64,000 bases of DNA from positions 62,001 through 126,000 of the forward strand of contig NZ_JAGPXT010000011.1 of NCBI RefSeq assembly GCF_018070465.1, written 5' to 3'. The notes under the pieces were generated by a model. It did no database searches. It was not told where the DNA came from and saw only the letters and a program-made list of their open reading frames with translations. The stretch comes from Micromonospora sp. C95 (GTDB taxonomy: Bacteria > Actinomycetota > Actinomycetes > Mycobacteriales > Micromonosporaceae). Of the stretch, positions 12,312-24,724 are shown piece after piece (within the stretch, counting starts at the first letter, position 1; every line of letters starts with the position of its first letter). Made by a program: the position numbers and the translations under genes.

Positions 12312-13292
12312 ATGGCGATGACGGCGGCGGTCAAGGACGAGCTGAGTCGGGTCGACGTGCCCAAGCCCTGCTGCCGGCGGGCGGAGATGGCGGCGTTGCT
12401 GCGGTTCGCCGGTGGGCTGCACATCGTGTCCGGGCGGGTGGTGGTGGAGGCCGAACTCGACACCGGCGCGGTGGCCCGGCGGCTGCGGCGCGAGATCGCC
12501 GAGGTCTACGGCTATCCGAGCGAGATCCACGTGCTCGCCTCCGGTGGGCTGCGCAAGGGCAGCCACTTCATCGTCCGGGTGGTCAAGGACGGCGAGGCGC
12601 TGGCCCGGCAGACCGGGCTGCTCGACGTGCGCGGTCGGCCGGTACGCGGGCTGCCGCCGCACGTCGTCGCCGCCAGCGTCTGCTGCGCGGTGTCCGCCTG
12701 GCGGGGCGCGTTCATGGCACACGGCTCGCTGACCGAGCCGGGCCGGTCCAGCGCCCTGGAGATAACCTGCCCGGGCCCGGAGTCGGCGCTGGCGCTCGTC
12801 GGCGCGGCCCGGCGGCTGGGCATCACTGCCAAGAACCGCGAGGTCCGCGGCGTCGACCGGGTGGTGGTCAAGGACGGCGACGCGATCGCCGCGCTGCTCA
12901 CCCGCATCGGTGCCCACTCAAGCGTGCTGGCCTGGGAGGAGCGCCGGGTCCGGCGCGAGGTGCGGGCGACGGCCAACCGGCTGGCGAACTTCGACGACGC
13001 CAACCTGCGGCGTTCGGCCCGCGCGGCGGTCGCCGCCGCGGCCCGGGTGACCCGGGCGCTGGAGATCCTCGCCGACGACGCGCCGGAGCATCTGACCTCG
13101 GCCGGCCGACTGCGGCTGGAGCACCGGCAGGCGTCCCTGGAGGAGTTGGGCGCGCTGGCCGACCCGCCGCTGACCAAGGACGCCATCGCCGGGCGGATCC
13201 GCCGGTTGCTGGCGCTGGCCGACAAGCGGGCCCGCGACCTCGGCATCCCGGATACCGAAGCAGCCGTCACGCCCGACATGCTCGTGGTCTGA
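12312..13292 (+). CDS. whiA: Sporulation/cell-division regulator WhiA
   Basis: WhiA combines a LAGLIDADG homing-endonuclease-like fold with a C-terminal helix-turn-helix. In sporulating actinomycetes it acts with WhiB to switch on sporulation septation genes. The 326-residue protein begins [13 protein letters not shown], followed by the Cys-Cys-Arg-Arg segment and AALLRFAGG; the C-terminal DNA-binding part includes [17 protein letters not shown]. The ATG at 12312 has GAGGGG 7 bases upstream and matches the family start; an upstream GTG at 12297 would add five residues. Its presence suits a differentiating, spore-forming host. Confidence 0.96.
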   Translation: MAMTAAVKDELSRVDVPKPCCRRAEMAALLRFAGGLHIVSGRVVVEAELDTGAVARRLRREIAEVYGYPSEIHVLASGGLRKGSHFIVRVVKDGEALARQTGLLDVRGRPVRGLPPHVVAASVCCAVSAWRGAFMAHGSLTEPGRSSALEITCPGPESALALVGAARRLGITAKNREVRGVDRVVVKDGDAIAALLTRIGAHSSVLAWEERRVRREVRATANRLANFDDANLRRSARAAVAAAARVTRALEILADDAPEHLTSAGRLRLEHRQASLEELGALADPPLTKDAIAGRIRRLLALADKRARDLGIPDTEAAVTPDMLVV

Positions 13293-13447
13293 TAGGACGG
13301 TGGGGCGACCACCCGGCGCAGCGTGGCTCAGCGCGCTCGGATAAGGTCGCTGCGTACGGCAAGGGGGCCGGCACCGGTGTTCCCCGCCGTATCCACCGCC
13401 TCGACGGCGGTCAGGTCCCTCGGACCGCGGCGGGGTGGCCGGGATGA

Positions 13448-14545
<1,098 letters not shown>

Positions 14546-14597
14546 GTGCGAGGAGTGAGCTCGCGAGCCCCGCAGTCACGAACGGAGGACCAGCTCG

Positions 14598-15821
14598 GTG
14601 AGCATCCGCAACCTCGACGACCTGCTCGCCGAGGGGGTCTCGGGTCGGCGCGTGCTGGTGCGCGCCGACCTGAACGTCCCGCTCGACAAGCAGACCGGCG
14701 ACATCACCGATGACGGTCGGATCCGGGCGGTGCTGCCGACCCTGGGTGCGCTGACCGAGGCCGGTGCCAAGGTCGTCGTCTGCTCCCACCTGGGCCGGCC
14801 GAAGGGTGCGCCGGACCCGCAGTTCAGCCTCGCCCCGGTCGCCGGGCGGCTCGGTGAGCTGCTCGGCACGCCGGTGCACTTCGCCACCGACACCGTCGGT
14901 GATTCCGCCCAGGCGACCGTGGCGGCGCTCGCCGACGGCGAGGTGGCGCTGCTGGAGAACCTCCGCTTCAACAAGGGGGAGACCAGCAAGGACGACGCCG
15001 AGCGGGGCGCCTTCGCCGACCAGCTCGCCGCCCTCGGCGACGTGTACGTCGACGACGCGTTCGGCGCGGTGCACCGCAAGCACGCAAGCGTCCACGACGT
15101 GCCCGCCCGGCTGCCGCACTTCGCCGGCCGGCTGGTGCTGCGCGAGGTGGAGGTGCTCTCGCAGCTGACCGGCGACCCGGAGCGGCCGTACGTGGTGGTG
15201 CTCGGCGGGTCGAAGGTCTCCGACAAGCTCGCGGTGATCGAGGCGCTGCTGCCGAAGGTCGACCGGCTGCTCATCGGTGGTGGCATGTGCTTCACCTTCC
15301 TCAAGGCCCAGGGCCACGAGGTCGGCTCCTCCCTGCTGGAGGCGGAGATGGTGGAGACCTGCCGCAACCTGCTGGAGCGTTCCGAGGGCAAGATCATGCT
15401 TCCGGTCGACGTGGTGGCCGCCGATGCGTTCGCTCCGGACGCCGCGCACGACGTGGTGCCGGTCGACGGCATCCCCAGCCACCGGGTCGGGCTCGACATC
15501 GGGCCGAAGACCGTCGCGGGCTTCGCCGCCGCGCTGAAGCAGTCCGCGTGCGGTGAGTCGACGAACGCGAGGACGATCTTCTGGAACGGCCCGATGGGCG
15601 TGTTCGAGATGCCCGCCTTCGCGCACGGCACCCGTGGGGTGGCCGAGGCGATCGCCGGCTCCGACGCGTTCAGCGTGGTCGGTGGTGGTGACTCCGCCGC
15701 CGCGGTGCGGGCCCTGGGGCTGGACGAGAAGTCCTTCGGGCACATTTCCACCGGTGGTGGCGCGTCCCTGGAGTACCTGGAGGGCAAGACCCTCCCCGGC
15801 ATCGCGGCTCTGGAGAACTGA
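14598..15821 (+). CDS. pgk: Phosphoglycerate kinase
   Basis: Transfers the acyl phosphate of 1,3-bisphosphoglycerate to ADP. The 407-residue protein shows [11 protein letters not shown] at the N-terminus, SHLGRPKG (substrate site), the [10 protein letters not shown] motif and the C-terminal nucleotide loop [14 protein letters not shown]. The GTG start is set by GGAGG at 14584-14588. The stop TGA at 15819-15821 shares its A with the ATG of tpiA, so the two are coupled. Confidence 0.98.
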   Translation: MSIRNLDDLLAEGVSGRRVLVRADLNVPLDKQTGDITDDGRIRAVLPTLGALTEAGAKVVVCSHLGRPKGAPDPQFSLAPVAGRLGELLGTPVHFATDTVGDSAQATVAALADGEVALLENLRFNKGETSKDDAERGAFADQLAALGDVYVDDAFGAVHRKHASVHDVPARLPHFAGRLVLREVEVLSQLTGDPERPYVVVLGGSKVSDKLAVIEALLPKVDRLLIGGGMCFTFLKAQGHEVGSSLLEAEMVETCRNLLERSEGKIMLPVDVVAADAFAPDAAHDVVPVDGIPSHRVGLDIGPKTVAGFAAALKQSACGESTNARTIFWNGPMGVFEMPAFAHGTRGVAEAIAGSDAFSVVGGGDSAAAVRALGLDEKSFGHISTGGGASLEYLEGKTLPGIAALEN

Positions 15822-16612
15822 TGGCGAGCGCCCCCCGCCGGCCGCTGATGGCCGGCAACTGGAAGATGAACCTCAACCACCTTGAGGCGAACCTGCTGGT
15901 GCAGAAGCTGGCCGCCAGCCTCACCGAGAAGCAGCTGACCGAGGTGGAGACGGTGGTGCTGCCACCCTTCACCGACCTGCGCACGGTGCAGACCGTGGTG
16001 GAGGGCGACAAGCTGCTCATCGGCTACGGCGCGCAGGATCTGTCACCGCACGCCTCCGGCGCGTACACCGGGGAGATCTCCGGCGCGATGCTGGCCAAGC
16101 TCGGCTGCACGTACGTGGCGGTCGGCCACTCCGAGCGGCGGCAGTACCACCGCGAGGACGACGGGTTGGTGGGCGCCAAGGTGCAGGCGGCGTTGACCCA
16201 CGGGCTCACCCCGATCCTCTGCGTGGGGGAGGGGCTGGACGTCCGGGAGCAGGGCACCCACGTGGCGCACTGCACCGACCAGCTCGACGCCGCCCTCAAG
16301 GGGCTCAGCCCGGAGCAGATCCTCCGGGTGGTGGTCGCGTACGAGCCGGTCTGGGCGATCGGCACCGGCAAGACGGCTACCCCGGAGGACGCTCAGGAGG
16401 TGTGCGGCGCGCTGCGGGCCCGGCTGGCCGAGACCGTGGACCAGACCACCGCAGACGGCGTACGCATCCTCTACGGCGGCTCGGTCAAGTCGTCGAACGT
16501 GGCCTCGATCATGGCGCAGCCGGACGTGGACGGCGCCCTGGTGGGCGGTGCCAGCCTGGACGCCGAGGAGTTCGCGAAGATCTGCCGGTTCCCGGAGCAC
16601 ATCACCGGCTGA
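15821..16612 (+). CDS. tpiA: Triose-phosphate isomerase
   Basis: Interconverts dihydroxyacetone phosphate and glyceraldehyde-3-phosphate. The 263-residue TIM barrel has AGNWKMN (Lys of the active site), VGHSERR (catalytic His), [14 protein letters not shown] (catalytic Glu and flexible loop 6) and YGGSVK near the C-terminus. Start overlaps the pgk stop by one base. Confidence 0.98.
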   Translation: MASAPRRPLMAGNWKMNLNHLEANLLVQKLAASLTEKQLTEVETVVLPPFTDLRTVQTVVEGDKLLIGYGAQDLSPHASGAYTGEISGAMLAKLGCTYVAVGHSERRQYHREDDGLVGAKVQAALTHGLTPILCVGEGLDVREQGTHVAHCTDQLDAALKGLSPEQILRVVVAYEPVWAIGTGKTATPEDAQEVCGALRARLAETVDQTTADGVRILYGGSVKSSNVASIMAQPDVDGALVGGASLDAEEFAKICRFPEHITG

Positions 16613-16707
16613 TCGCTCGCTATCCTTGACTCCGCCCGTCCGCCGGTCGGTGCCGCCGTGCCCGATCTGACCGGGCGAGGATCGTAACGAGAGGACTGAC
16701 CCCCGCC

Positions 16708-16968
16708 ATGCCGCTCTGGTTCGCCTACACGTTGATCGCGTTGCTGGTCATCACGAGCTTCCTGCTCGTTCTGCTCATCCTGCTGCACCGCGGCAAGGGT
16801 GGTGGAATGTCCAGCATGTTCGGCGGTGGCGTCAGCTCCAGCCTGGCCGGCTCGTCGGTGGCCGAGAAGAACCTGGACCGTTACACCGTGCTGGTGGCCA
16901 TCGTCTGGTTCGCCTGCATCATCGGGCTCGGCCTCTGGCTCCGGCTCGAGGTGGGCACGGGCGTCTGA
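16708..16968 (+). CDS. secG: Preprotein translocase subunit SecG
   Basis: Small membrane subunit of the SecYEG export channel, 86 residues. Two transmembrane helices (about residues 5-26 and 57-77) flank a Gly-rich loop with HRGKGGGMSSMFGGG, typical of SecG. It follows tpiA after 95 bases, the standard actinobacterial order. Confidence 0.95.
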   Translation: MPLWFAYTLIALLVITSFLLVLLILLHRGKGGGMSSMFGGGVSSSLAGSSVAEKNLDRYTVLVAIVWFACIIGLGLWLRLEVGTGV

Positions 16969-16984
16969 TTCGACCCCCGAGGCG

Positions 16985-17026
16985 TACAATCTGCGCGCGG
17001 TCCGTCACCCGACGGGCCGCGCGCAG
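16985..17026 (+). terminator. secG terminator hairpin preceded by a -10-like TACAAT
   Basis: Arms 16991-17006 and 17011-17026 pair over 16 positions with a single G-T type mismatch and an ACCC loop, followed by TCCGTTT. This is a good terminator for secG. Directly before it (16985-16990) is TACAAT, a near-ideal -10 hexamer; I find no matching -35. If it works, the hairpin would be the first thing transcribed in an rbpA leader. Confidence 0.65.
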
Positions 17027-17104
17027 TCCGTTTCACCCGCTGCACCGCGTCGCCCGCCGTCCACCCCCCGACGGCGGTCCCCTCCGACGACAGGAGTCAG
17101 CGCC

Positions 17105-17449
17105 GTGCCGAACGGCCACGTCATCCGGGGCGCCCGCGTCGGGTCCGCGCCCCCACGTCCGCCCGAACGCCACCAGCCGGTCCCGTGCCGTTCGGTCAGC
17201 TACTGGTGCCGCAACGGGCACCGCACCGACATCCGGATCGTCGCCGACGTGGCGGCCCCGGTCGTCTGGGACTGCCCCCGCTGTGGGCTACCGGCCGGCC
17301 AGGACGCCCAGGATCCGCCGGGCCGGGCCCGAGCCGAGCCGTACAAGACCCACCTGGCGTACGTGAAGGAACGTCGAACCGACGCCGAGGGCGAGGCGAT
17401 CCTCGCCGAGGCGCTCGCCGCCCTGCGTCAGCGCCGCGGCCGCTCGTAG
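17105..17449 (+). CDS. rbpA: RNA polymerase-binding protein RbpA
   Basis: RbpA binds the primary sigma factor and stabilises open complexes; it is restricted to actinobacteria. The 114-residue protein has the core zinc-type YWCRNGH and CPRCG segments, then the sigma-interaction part PYKTHLAYVKERRTDAEGE with the C-terminal helix. The GTG start is supported by AGGAG at 17092-17096. The N-terminal arm (residues 1-28) is basic and Pro-rich. Convergent with pgl, with only 22 bases between stops. Confidence 0.88.
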   Translation: MPNGHVIRGARVGSAPPRPPERHQPVPCRSVSYWCRNGHRTDIRIVADVAAPVVWDCPRCGLPAGQDAQDPPGRARAEPYKTHLAYVKERRTDAEGEAILAEALAALRQRRGRS

Positions 17450-17471
17450 CTTCGGGCTGGCCCCGGCCGCG

Positions 17472-18236
17472 TCAGCGCAGGCTGCGGAAGCGGGCCGGCA
17501 GGTCGGCCGCCGCAGCCCGGTCGAGCAGCCAGAGGGTACGCCCGACGCCCTGCACCCCGGCCGCCGGCACCTGCACCGGGCCGGCACCGGCAAGCGCCAT
17601 GCCGACCGCGTGGGCCTTGTCGCCGCCGCCGGCCACCAGCCACACCTCCTCGGCCGTGTTGATCGCCGGCAGGGTGAGGGTGATACGTACCGGCGGGGGC
17701 TTCGGGCTGCCCCGCACCGCGCTCACCGGTCGACTCTCGTAGTGCACCGGGTGTTCCGGGAAGACCGAGGCGACGTGCCCGTCCTCGCCGACGCCGAGCA
17801 TCAGCACGTCGAAGTGGGGCAGCACGGCGGTGCCGGGCCGGGCCGCCCGGGCGAGTTCGGCCGCGTACCGGGCGGCGGCCTCCTCCGGGTCGGTGCCGCC
17901 GTCCGAGGCCGGCATGGCGTGGACCCGCGCCGGGTCCACCGGCAGCGCGTCGAGCAGCGCCGCGCGGGCCTGGGTCTCGTTGCGTTCCGGGTCACCGGCG
18001 GGCAGGAACCGTTCGTCGCCCCACCAGAAGTCGACCCGGGACCAGTCGACCGCGTCGCGGGCGGGCAGTGCGCCCACCGCCCGGTAGACCGCCGCGGCGA
18101 TCCGACCGCCGGTGAGCACTACCGACGCCTGGCCGCGTGCGGCCTGGGCGTCGAGCAGCCGCACCACCAGCCTGGCTGCGACCGCCTGCGCCAGCAGGTC
18201 GGCGTCGGCGTGGACGGCGACACTCGCCTCACTCAT
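17472..18236 (-). CDS. pgl: 6-phosphogluconolactonase
   Basis: Hydrolyses 6-phosphogluconolactone in the oxidative pentose phosphate pathway. The 254-residue DevB/SOL-type protein has VVLTGGRIAAAVYRAV, FWWGDERFLPAGDPERN and the MLGVGEDGHVASVFP motif. ATG at 18236 has GAAGGA five bases upstream. It is the last gene of the zwf-opcA-pgl run, 56 bases after opcA. Confidence 0.95.
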   Translation of the reverse strand: MSEASVAVHADADLLAQAVAARLVVRLLDAQAARGQASVVLTGGRIAAAVYRAVGALPARDAVDWSRVDFWWGDERFLPAGDPERNETQARAALLDALPVDPARVHAMPASDGGTDPEEAAARYAAELARAARPGTAVLPHFDVLMLGVGEDGHVASVFPEHPVHYESRPVSAVRGSPKPPPVRITLTLPAINTAEEVWLVAGGGDKAHAVGMALAGAGPVQVPAAGVQGVGRTLWLLDRAAAADLPARFRSLR

Positions 18237-18292
18237 GGTGTCCTTCCGCGACCGCCTGGCGGTCGGTGTCGTGCGTACCGGGGGTGGGAGGG

Positions 18293-19309
18293 TCAGGAGC
18301 CGGTGTTCGTCGTGGCGTGCGCGGTGACGCCGGCCTCGGCCCGCTGTGCGGTGGCCGGGTCCTTCCAGACGTGCACCCGCTGGCTGGGCCGCCGGTCCAG
18401 GTTGGCGAGCCCGGCGAAGGCGCCCAACGCCTCCGCGTACACCTGGTCGGTGCCGAGCCGGCGCAGTTCCTCGGCCAGCTCGTCGCCGAGCGGCCGGCGC
18501 ACCAGCGGCAGGATCCGGTCCTCCTGGCCGGTACGCCGGAACGTGGCCGCGCTGTCCTCCCGGGTCAGCGTCAACTCGTCGCCGTTGGCGCAGCGCAACT
18601 GGACCTCCCGCATCCGGGGAAACTCGCGGACGCGGTCCCACCGTGGCTTGATGCCGAGCCGGCTGCGCAGCCAGCCCCGCATCAAGGCGGCGGTCGGGTC
18701 GGTCGGCGGCGCCACCACCACCGCCTCGGTCAGCTGCGCGTCCGTGGTGTCGAATGCCCCGGCCACCAGGGTGCGCCACGGCGTGATCCTGGTCCAGGCG
18801 AGGTCGGTGTCACCGGAGACGTAGTCGCGGGCCCGCTGCCGCAGCGCCGCGATCGGGTCGACGGCCTGCGCGGAGTCGGTGATCCGCCGGTCGGCGACCA
18901 CGCCGAGGAAGTCGGTGGCGATCTCCTCCGGCGGCTCACCGTGCCACCAGGTCACCACCGGTACGTCCGGCACCAGCAGCGGCATGACCACGGACTCGGC
19001 GTGCAGCGCCAGCCGGCCGTACATCCGCATCACCACGGCCTCGCAGGGGCCCAGCCGCCCGCCGACCACGATCTCGGCGTCCAGTCGGCTGCGGTCCCGG
19101 TCCACGTCGGAGCGGACCACCACCAGCAGCCGGCACGGGTGCGCGGCGGCGGCGATGGTGGCCGCCGCCTCCGCCTCGCGGACCCGCTTCTCGTCCACCA
19201 CCACGATCAGGGTCAGCGCCATGCCGCTGGCCACCCCGCCCGCGCTGCGTCGTTCCGCGGCGAGCGCCTTGACCACCTCGTTGCCGGTGGTGTCCCACAG
19301 TCCGATCAC
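18293..19309 (-). CDS. opcA: Glucose-6-phosphate dehydrogenase assembly protein OpcA
   Basis: Actinobacterial and cyanobacterial OpcA associates with Zwf and supports its activity. The 338-residue protein begins GLWDTTGNEVVKAL and carries the conserved PVVTWWHGEPP around residues 115-125. The GTG at 19309 is set by AGGAGG six bases upstream; longer frames lack a ribosome site. It lies 22 bases after zwf. Confidence 0.92.
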   Translation of the reverse strand: MIGLWDTTGNEVVKALAAERRSAGGVASGMALTLIVVVDEKRVREAEAAATIAAAAHPCRLLVVVRSDVDRDRSRLDAEIVVGGRLGPCEAVVMRMYGRLALHAESVVMPLLVPDVPVVTWWHGEPPEEIATDFLGVVADRRITDSAQAVDPIAALRQRARDYVSGDTDLAWTRITPWRTLVAGAFDTTDAQLTEAVVVAPPTDPTAALMRGWLRSRLGIKPRWDRVREFPRMREVQLRCANGDELTLTREDSAATFRRTGQEDRILPLVRRPLGDELAEELRRLGTDQVYAEALGAFAGLANLDRRPSQRVHVWKDPATAQRAEAGVTAHATTNTGS

Positions 19310-19331
19310 CGCAGCCTCCTGTTCCGCTCGC

Positions 19332-20846
19332 TCATGCCCGCCGCCAGGCCCGGCCCTCGCGGGCCAGCATCTCGTCGGCGGCCCGGGGGCCCCACTCACC
19401 GGACCGGTAGGGCTCGGGCTTGGTGCTCTCCCAGGCGTGCTCCAGCGGGTCCACCACGGCCCAGCTCTGCTCGACCTCGGCGGCGTCCGGGAACAGCGTC
19501 CGGTCGCCGATCAGCACGTCCAGCACCAGTCGCTCGTACGCCTCCGGGCTGGACTCGGTGAACGCCTCGCCGTACTGGAAGTCCATCGCGATGTCGCGGA
19601 CCTCCATGGTCGTGCCGGGCACCTTCGACCCGAACTTGAGCACCACGCCCTCGTCCGGCTGCACCCGGATCACCAGCTGGTTGTTGCCGAGCATCTCCAT
19701 GTCGGCCGCGGTGAACGGCAGGTGCGGCGCCTGCTTGAACATCACCGCGACCTCGGTGACCCGCCGCGGCAGCCGCTTGCCGGCCCGGATGTAGAACGGC
19801 ACCTCCGCCCACCGGCGGTTCTGGATGCCCAGCCGCACCGCCACGTACGTCTCGGTGGTCGACGTCTCCGGGACGCCGTCCTCCTCCAGGTAGCCCTTGG
19901 CCCGCTGGCCACCGACCCAGCCGGGCAGGTACTGGCCGCGTACCGTGCCCTGGCTGACGTCCTTCGGCAGCGTGATGGCCTTGAGCACCTTGAGCTTCTC
20001 GGCCCGGATCTCGTCGGCGTCGAAGCTGGTCGGCTCCTCCATCGCCACCAGGGCGAGCAGTTGCAGCAGGTGGTTCTGCAACACGTCGCGGGCGGTGCCG
20101 ACCGAGTCGTAGAAGCCCGCCCGGCTGCCGATCCCGACGTCCTCGGCCATGGTGATCTGCACCGAGTCGACGTACTGCGAGTTCCACAGCGGCTCGAAGA
20201 GGCTGTTGGCGAAGCGCAGGGCGAGGATGTTCTGGACCGTCTCCTTGCCCAGGTAGTGGTCGATGCGGAAGACGTCCTGCCGGGTGAAGACGTCGTCGAC
20301 CAGGTCGTTGAGCGCCTTGGCCGAGGGCAGGTCGTTGCCGAACGGCTTCTCCACCACCACCCGGCGCCAGCCGCCGCACTTCTCGTTGTCGGCCATGCCC
20401 GTGCGGGCCAGTTGCTTGAGCACCACCGGGAACGCCGCCGGTGGGATGGAGAAGTAGAAGGCCGCGTTGCCGTGGATGCCGTGGCTGTCGCGCAGACCTT
20501 CCAGGCAGCGCGCGAGATTGTCGAAGGCGGTGTCGTCACCGAACGACCCGCCGACGAACTTGATGTTGTGTTCGAGCCGCGACCACACCTCCTCCCGCCA
20601 CGGTGTCCGGGCGTGCGCCCGGGCCGCCTCGCGGGCCAGCGAGGCGAAGTCGCCGTCGCCCCAGTCCCGCCGGGCGAACCCGACGACCACGAAGCCGGGC
20701 GGCAGCAGCCCCCGGTTGGCCAGGTCGTAGACCGCAGGTAGCAGTTTCTTCTGGGCCAGGTCACCGGTCACCCCGAAGATCACCAGAGCGCACGGCTCCG
20801 GGATCCGGGGCAGTCGCCGATCCTGCGGGTCGCGCAGCGGGTTCAC
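19332..20846 (-). CDS. zwf: Glucose-6-phosphate 1-dehydrogenase
   Basis: First enzyme of the oxidative pentose phosphate pathway, producing NADPH. The 504-residue protein has the dinucleotide-binding [17 protein letters not shown] (about residues 22-38), the catalytic RIDHYLGKE (about residue 195) and the C-terminal domain with VRIQPDEG-type sequence. It starts a transcript separate from tal: a terminator lies between them. Confidence 0.98.
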   Translation of the reverse strand: MNPLRDPQDRRLPRIPEPCALVIFGVTGDLAQKKLLPAVYDLANRGLLPPGFVVVGFARRDWGDGDFASLAREAARAHARTPWREEVWSRLEHNIKFVGGSFGDDTAFDNLARCLEGLRDSHGIHGNAAFYFSIPPAAFPVVLKQLARTGMADNEKCGGWRRVVVEKPFGNDLPSAKALNDLVDDVFTRQDVFRIDHYLGKETVQNILALRFANSLFEPLWNSQYVDSVQITMAEDVGIGSRAGFYDSVGTARDVLQNHLLQLLALVAMEEPTSFDADEIRAEKLKVLKAITLPKDVSQGTVRGQYLPGWVGGQRAKGYLEEDGVPETSTTETYVAVRLGIQNRRWAEVPFYIRAGKRLPRRVTEVAVMFKQAPHLPFTAADMEMLGNNQLVIRVQPDEGVVLKFGSKVPGTTMEVRDIAMDFQYGEAFTESSPEAYERLVLDVLIGDRTLFPDAAEVEQSWAVVDPLEHAWESTKPEPYRSGEWGPRAADEMLAREGRAWRRA

Positions 20847-21041
20847 GCCGCCTCCTCGCTCCGCTCGTCCACGTCGTCAATCGTCATGCCCGTAGCGACC
20901 GCGCCGGCCGGCCAGGGACGCCGGTCACCGGCGACTCCGCAGCTGAGTACGGGTATCCGGGCACCGGTAGATCAACGTCGACCGTACCGGTTGTCTGAAG
21001 AAAGCTACCCACCTGCGAACCGTTCCCGCAGCACCGGCGTC

Positions 21042-21074
21042 CCACGCCGCCACCCGGTCCAGGTGGCGGCGTGG
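21042..21074 (-). terminator. Terminator after tal
   Basis: Thirteen-base arms 21042-21054 and 21062-21074 pair perfectly around a 7-base loop, 23 bases past the tal stop on the minus strand. It separates tkt-tal from zwf-opcA-pgl. The rest of the 250-base gap to zwf shows no gene. Confidence 0.75.
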
Positions 21075-21096
21075 ATGCTGCCGGACGACGGCACCG

Positions 21097-22278
21097 TCAC
21101 GCATTTCCGCCGGCGCGCATGGCGGCGTCGGCGTTGCCGCGGGCGGCGTCGCCCGGGCTGCCGCTGCCCTGGCCGGCGGCGGCCAGCGACTTGCGGACGC
21201 CGTCGAGCAGTTCCTGCCAGCTCGCCTCGAACTTCGCCACGCCCTCGCGCTCCAACGTGGCGATCACGTCGGCCAGGTCCACGCCCACCGACTCCAGGGC
21301 GGCGAAGACCTCCCGGGCGTCGTCGTACGCGCCGGTGACGGTGTCCGGGTGGGTCTCGCCGTGCTCGGCGTAGGCGTGGATGACCGACTCCGGCATGGTG
21401 TTGACCGTGCCGGGCGCGATCAGCTCCTCGACGTAGATGACGTCCCGGTAGTCCGGGTTCTTGGTCGAGGTGGAGGCCCACAGCGGACGCTGCGGATGGG
21501 CGCCGGCGTCGGCCAGCGCCCGCCAGCGGTCGGTGCCGAAGACCTGGCTGTAGCGCTCGAACGCCAACCGGGCGTTGGCCACCGCGGCCTTGCCACGCAG
21601 CGCCTTGGCCTCGGCGGAGCCGATCTTCTCCAGCCGGGCGTCGACCTCGGTGTCGACCCGGGAGACGAAGAACGAGGCCACCGAGCCGATGGTGCTCAGG
21701 TCGTGGCCGTTCGCCTTGGCCTGCTCCAGGCCGGCCACGAACGCCTCCATCACCTGGGAGTAGCGGTCCAGGCCGAAGATGAGCGTGACGTTGACGCTGA
21801 TCCCCTCGGCCAGCGCCGCGGTGATCGCCGGCAGACCGGCCTCGGTCGCCGGGATCTTGATGAACAGGTTCGGCCGGTCGACCAGCCACCACAGCGCCCG
21901 GGCCTCGGCCACGGTGCGCTGCGAGTCGTGGGCCAGTCGCGGATCCACCTCGATGGAGACCCGGCCGTCGACGCCCGCGCTGGCGTCGTACGACGGGCGC
22001 ATCACGTCGCAGGCCCACCGCACGTCGTACGTGGTGAGCATGCGGACGGCCTCTTCGGTGTCGACGCCCCGGGCGGCCAGGTCCCGTAGCTGCCAGTCGT
22101 ACTCGTCGGCGTCGCTCAACGCCTTGGCGAAGATCGTCGGGTTGGTGGTGACCCCGACCACGTGCTTGTCCCGGCGCAGCTGGTCCAGCCCACCGGAGTT
22201 GAGACGTACCCGGGAAAGATCGTCGAGCCAGACCGCCACTCCCGCGGCGGTCAGCTCGCCCAGCCTGTCGGTCGTCAT
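21097..22278 (-). CDS. tal: Transaldolase
   Basis: Transfers a dihydroxyacetone unit in the non-oxidative pentose phosphate pathway. The 393-residue protein is the long actinobacterial type. It has [13 protein letters not shown] near residue 45, and [16 protein letters not shown], which holds the Schiff-base Lys. The ATG at 22278 is chosen; a TTG three codons upstream sits too close to the GGGAGG site. The gene follows tkt by 17 bases. Confidence 0.96.
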   Translation of the reverse strand: MTTDRLGELTAAGVAVWLDDLSRVRLNSGGLDQLRRDKHVVGVTTNPTIFAKALSDADEYDWQLRDLAARGVDTEEAVRMLTTYDVRWACDVMRPSYDASAGVDGRVSIEVDPRLAHDSQRTVAEARALWWLVDRPNLFIKIPATEAGLPAITAALAEGISVNVTLIFGLDRYSQVMEAFVAGLEQAKANGHDLSTIGSVASFFVSRVDTEVDARLEKIGSAEAKALRGKAAVANARLAFERYSQVFGTDRWRALADAGAHPQRPLWASTSTKNPDYRDVIYVEELIAPGTVNTMPESVIHAYAEHGETHPDTVTGAYDDAREVFAALESVGVDLADVIATLEREGVAKFEASWQELLDGVRKSLAAAGQGSGSPGDAARGNADAAMRAGGNA

Positions 22279-22295
22279 GTGCGCCAACGCCTCCC

Positions 22296-24434
22296 TCAGT
22301 TGCCGGTCGTGAAACCGGTGATGTCGCCGACCCGGGTCTGCGCCGCGTGTGCGGCGGCGACGATCCGGTCCGGGGTGAAGCCGAACTGCTCGAAGAGCAC
22401 GGAGTGCGGGGCACTCGCGCCGTAGTGCTCGATGCTGACGCTCTCACCGCAGTCGCCGACGATGCCGCGCCAGGACATCGCGATGCCCGCCTCCACGCTC
22501 ACCCGGGCCTTTACCCCGCGCGGCAGCACCGACTCCCGGTACGCCTCGTCCTGCTCGAAGAACCACTCCTGACAGGGCATCGACACCACCCGGGTGGGGG
22601 TGCCGTCGGCCTCCAGCCGCTCCCGGGCGGTGAGGCAGAGCTGCACCTCGGAGCCGGTACCAACGATGATCACCTCAGGCTTGCCGTTGGATGCCTCGGC
22701 CAGCACGTAGCCACCCTTGGCGACCCCTTCGGCGCTGGCCAACTGGGTGCGGTCAAACGTCGGCAGCGCCTGCCGGCTCAGCGCCAGCGCGGTCGGCCGG
22801 TCGGTGTGCTCCAGCGCCTGCCGCCAGGCCCAGGCGGTCTCGTTGGCGTCGGCCGGACGCACCACGTCCAGGCCGGGGATGGCCCGCAGCGCGGTCAGGT
22901 GCTCCACCGGCTGGTGGGTCGGGCCGTCCTCGCCGAGACCGATGGAGTCGTGCGTCCAGACGTAGACCACCGGCAGCTTCATCAGCGCGGCCAACCGGAC
23001 CGAGGGCCGCATGTAGTCGCTGAACACCAGGAAGGTGCCGCCGTACGGGCGGGTGCCGCCGTGCAGGGCGATGCCGTTGAGGATCGCGCCCATGGCGTGC
23101 TCACGGATGCCGAAGTGCAGCGTCCGGCCGTACTCGTGGCCGGGGAACTCCTTGGTGGCGTACTGGCTGGGGACGAAGGAGGGCTCGCCCTTCATCGTGG
23201 TGTTGTTGCTCTCGGCCAGGTCGGCCGAGCCGCCCCACAGCTCGGGCAGCACCGGCGCGAGGGCGGCCAGCACCTTGCCGGAGGCGGCCCGGGTGGCGAC
23301 TCCCTTGGCGTCGGCGGGGAACTCCGGCAGGGCGTCCGCCCAGCCCTCGGGCAGCGTCCGGCCGGCCAGCCGGTCGTAGAGGGCGCGGCGCTCCGGGTTG
23401 GCCTGCGACCACGCGTCGAAGGCGGCCGTCCACTCCTGCTGCGCGGCCTCGCCGCGCCGCAGCGCCGACCGGGTGTGGCCGAGCACCTCCTCGGTGACCT
23501 CGAACGAGCCGGCCGGGTCGAAGCCGAGGATCTCCTTGGTGGCGGCCACCTCGTCGGCGCCCAGCGCCGAGCCGTGGATCTTGCCGGTGTTCTGCTTGTT
23601 CGGTGCCGGCCAGCCGATGATGGTGCGCAGCGCGATGAACGACGGGCGGGCGGTCTCTGCCCTGGCGGCCAGCAGCGCCTGGTACAACTCCGCGACGTTC
23701 TCGTGGTAGTCACCCTTGTCGGCGTCGCCGCGCCGCCAGTCGACGGTCTGCACGTGCCAGCCGTACGCGGCGTAGCGGGCCGCGACGTCCTCGCTCAACG
23801 CGATCCGGGTGTCGTCCTCGATCGAGATCTCGTTGTCGTCGTAGATCACGCAGAGATTGCCCAGCTGCTGGTGCCCGGCCAGGGCGCTGGCCTCGTGGCT
23901 GATGCCCTCCTCGATGTCGCCGTCGGAGGCGATGCACCAGATGTGGTGGTCGAAGGCGGACTCACCGGCCTCGGCCTCCGGGTCGAACAGGCCGCGCTCG
24001 CGCCGTGCCGCCATGGCCATGCCGACGGCGTTGCCCAGGCCCTGCCCGAGCGGGCCGGTGGTGGTCTCCACACCGGGGGTGTGCCCGTGCTCGGGGTGCC
24101 CCGGGGTCAGCGAACCCCACTGCCGCAGCGACTTGAGGTCGTCCAGGCTGAGCGGGTAGCCGGCGAGGAAGAGCTGGATGTAGAGCGTCAGGCTGGAGTG
24201 CCCGGCGGAGAGCACGAAGCGGTCCCGACCCGGCCAGTTCGGATCGGCCGGGTTGTGCCGCATCACCCGGTTGAACAGCAGGTACGCCGCAGGGGCGAGG
24301 CTCATCGCGGTGCCCGGGTGGCCGTTGCCGGATTTCTCCACGGCATCCATGGCCAGGACGCGGACGGTGTCCACGGCACGGCGGTCGAGATCGGACCAGT
24401 CAAGTGCGGGGTGCTCGGGTCGGTTGGCAGCCAC
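22296..24434 (-). CDS. tkt: Transketolase
   Basis: Thiamine diphosphate enzyme moving two-carbon units between sugar phosphates. The 712-residue protein shows [13 protein letters not shown], the ThDP motif GDGDIEEG-like [14 protein letters not shown] with later NEISIEDDT, and the pyrimidine-domain FGIREHAMG. First gene of the tkt-tal pair and divergent from ctaB, an arrangement seen in many actinobacteria. The 290 bases between the two starts hold no gene. Confidence 0.98.
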   Translation of the reverse strand: MAANRPEHPALDWSDLDRRAVDTVRVLAMDAVEKSGNGHPGTAMSLAPAAYLLFNRVMRHNPADPNWPGRDRFVLSAGHSSLTLYIQLFLAGYPLSLDDLKSLRQWGSLTPGHPEHGHTPGVETTTGPLGQGLGNAVGMAMAARRERGLFDPEAEAGESAFDHHIWCIASDGDIEEGISHEASALAGHQQLGNLCVIYDDNEISIEDDTRIALSEDVAARYAAYGWHVQTVDWRRGDADKGDYHENVAELYQALLAARAETARPSFIALRTIIGWPAPNKQNTGKIHGSALGADEVAATKEILGFDPAGSFEVTEEVLGHTRSALRRGEAAQQEWTAAFDAWSQANPERRALYDRLAGRTLPEGWADALPEFPADAKGVATRAASGKVLAALAPVLPELWGGSADLAESNNTTMKGEPSFVPSQYATKEFPGHEYGRTLHFGIREHAMGAILNGIALHGGTRPYGGTFLVFSDYMRPSVRLAALMKLPVVYVWTHDSIGLGEDGPTHQPVEHLTALRAIPGLDVVRPADANETAWAWRQALEHTDRPTALALSRQALPTFDRTQLASAEGVAKGGYVLAEASNGKPEVIIVGTGSEVQLCLTARERLEADGTPTRVVSMPCQEWFFEQDEAYRESVLPRGVKARVSVEAGIAMSWRGIVGDCGESVSIEHYGASAPHSVLFEQFGFTPDRIVAAAHAAQTRVGDITGFTTGN

Positions 24435-24724
24435 GGTGGTTTGTGCTCCTCGGCGAGATGGGCGGAACCCTCAGTGGTGACCCTATCGAGCGCGGCTAAA
24501 CGTGCGCCCGAGGATCTCAGCATGCTGGTCTGTACGTTTCGGGCGTGTCTCGCGGTTCACCCCCCGCCGCCGGTCCTTCCACCAGCCTCCGGTGTGACGA
24601 CTGGCACCGTTGCCGGGTCGCCCGGGCAGCCAAAACGACGGCGCGTAGTGTGTGGGTCGGTGTGTGGACCCGAGCCGGTCCCGCCGCCGTGACCTCCCCT
24701 CCCGACGCCGGAAGGTGGCAATCC

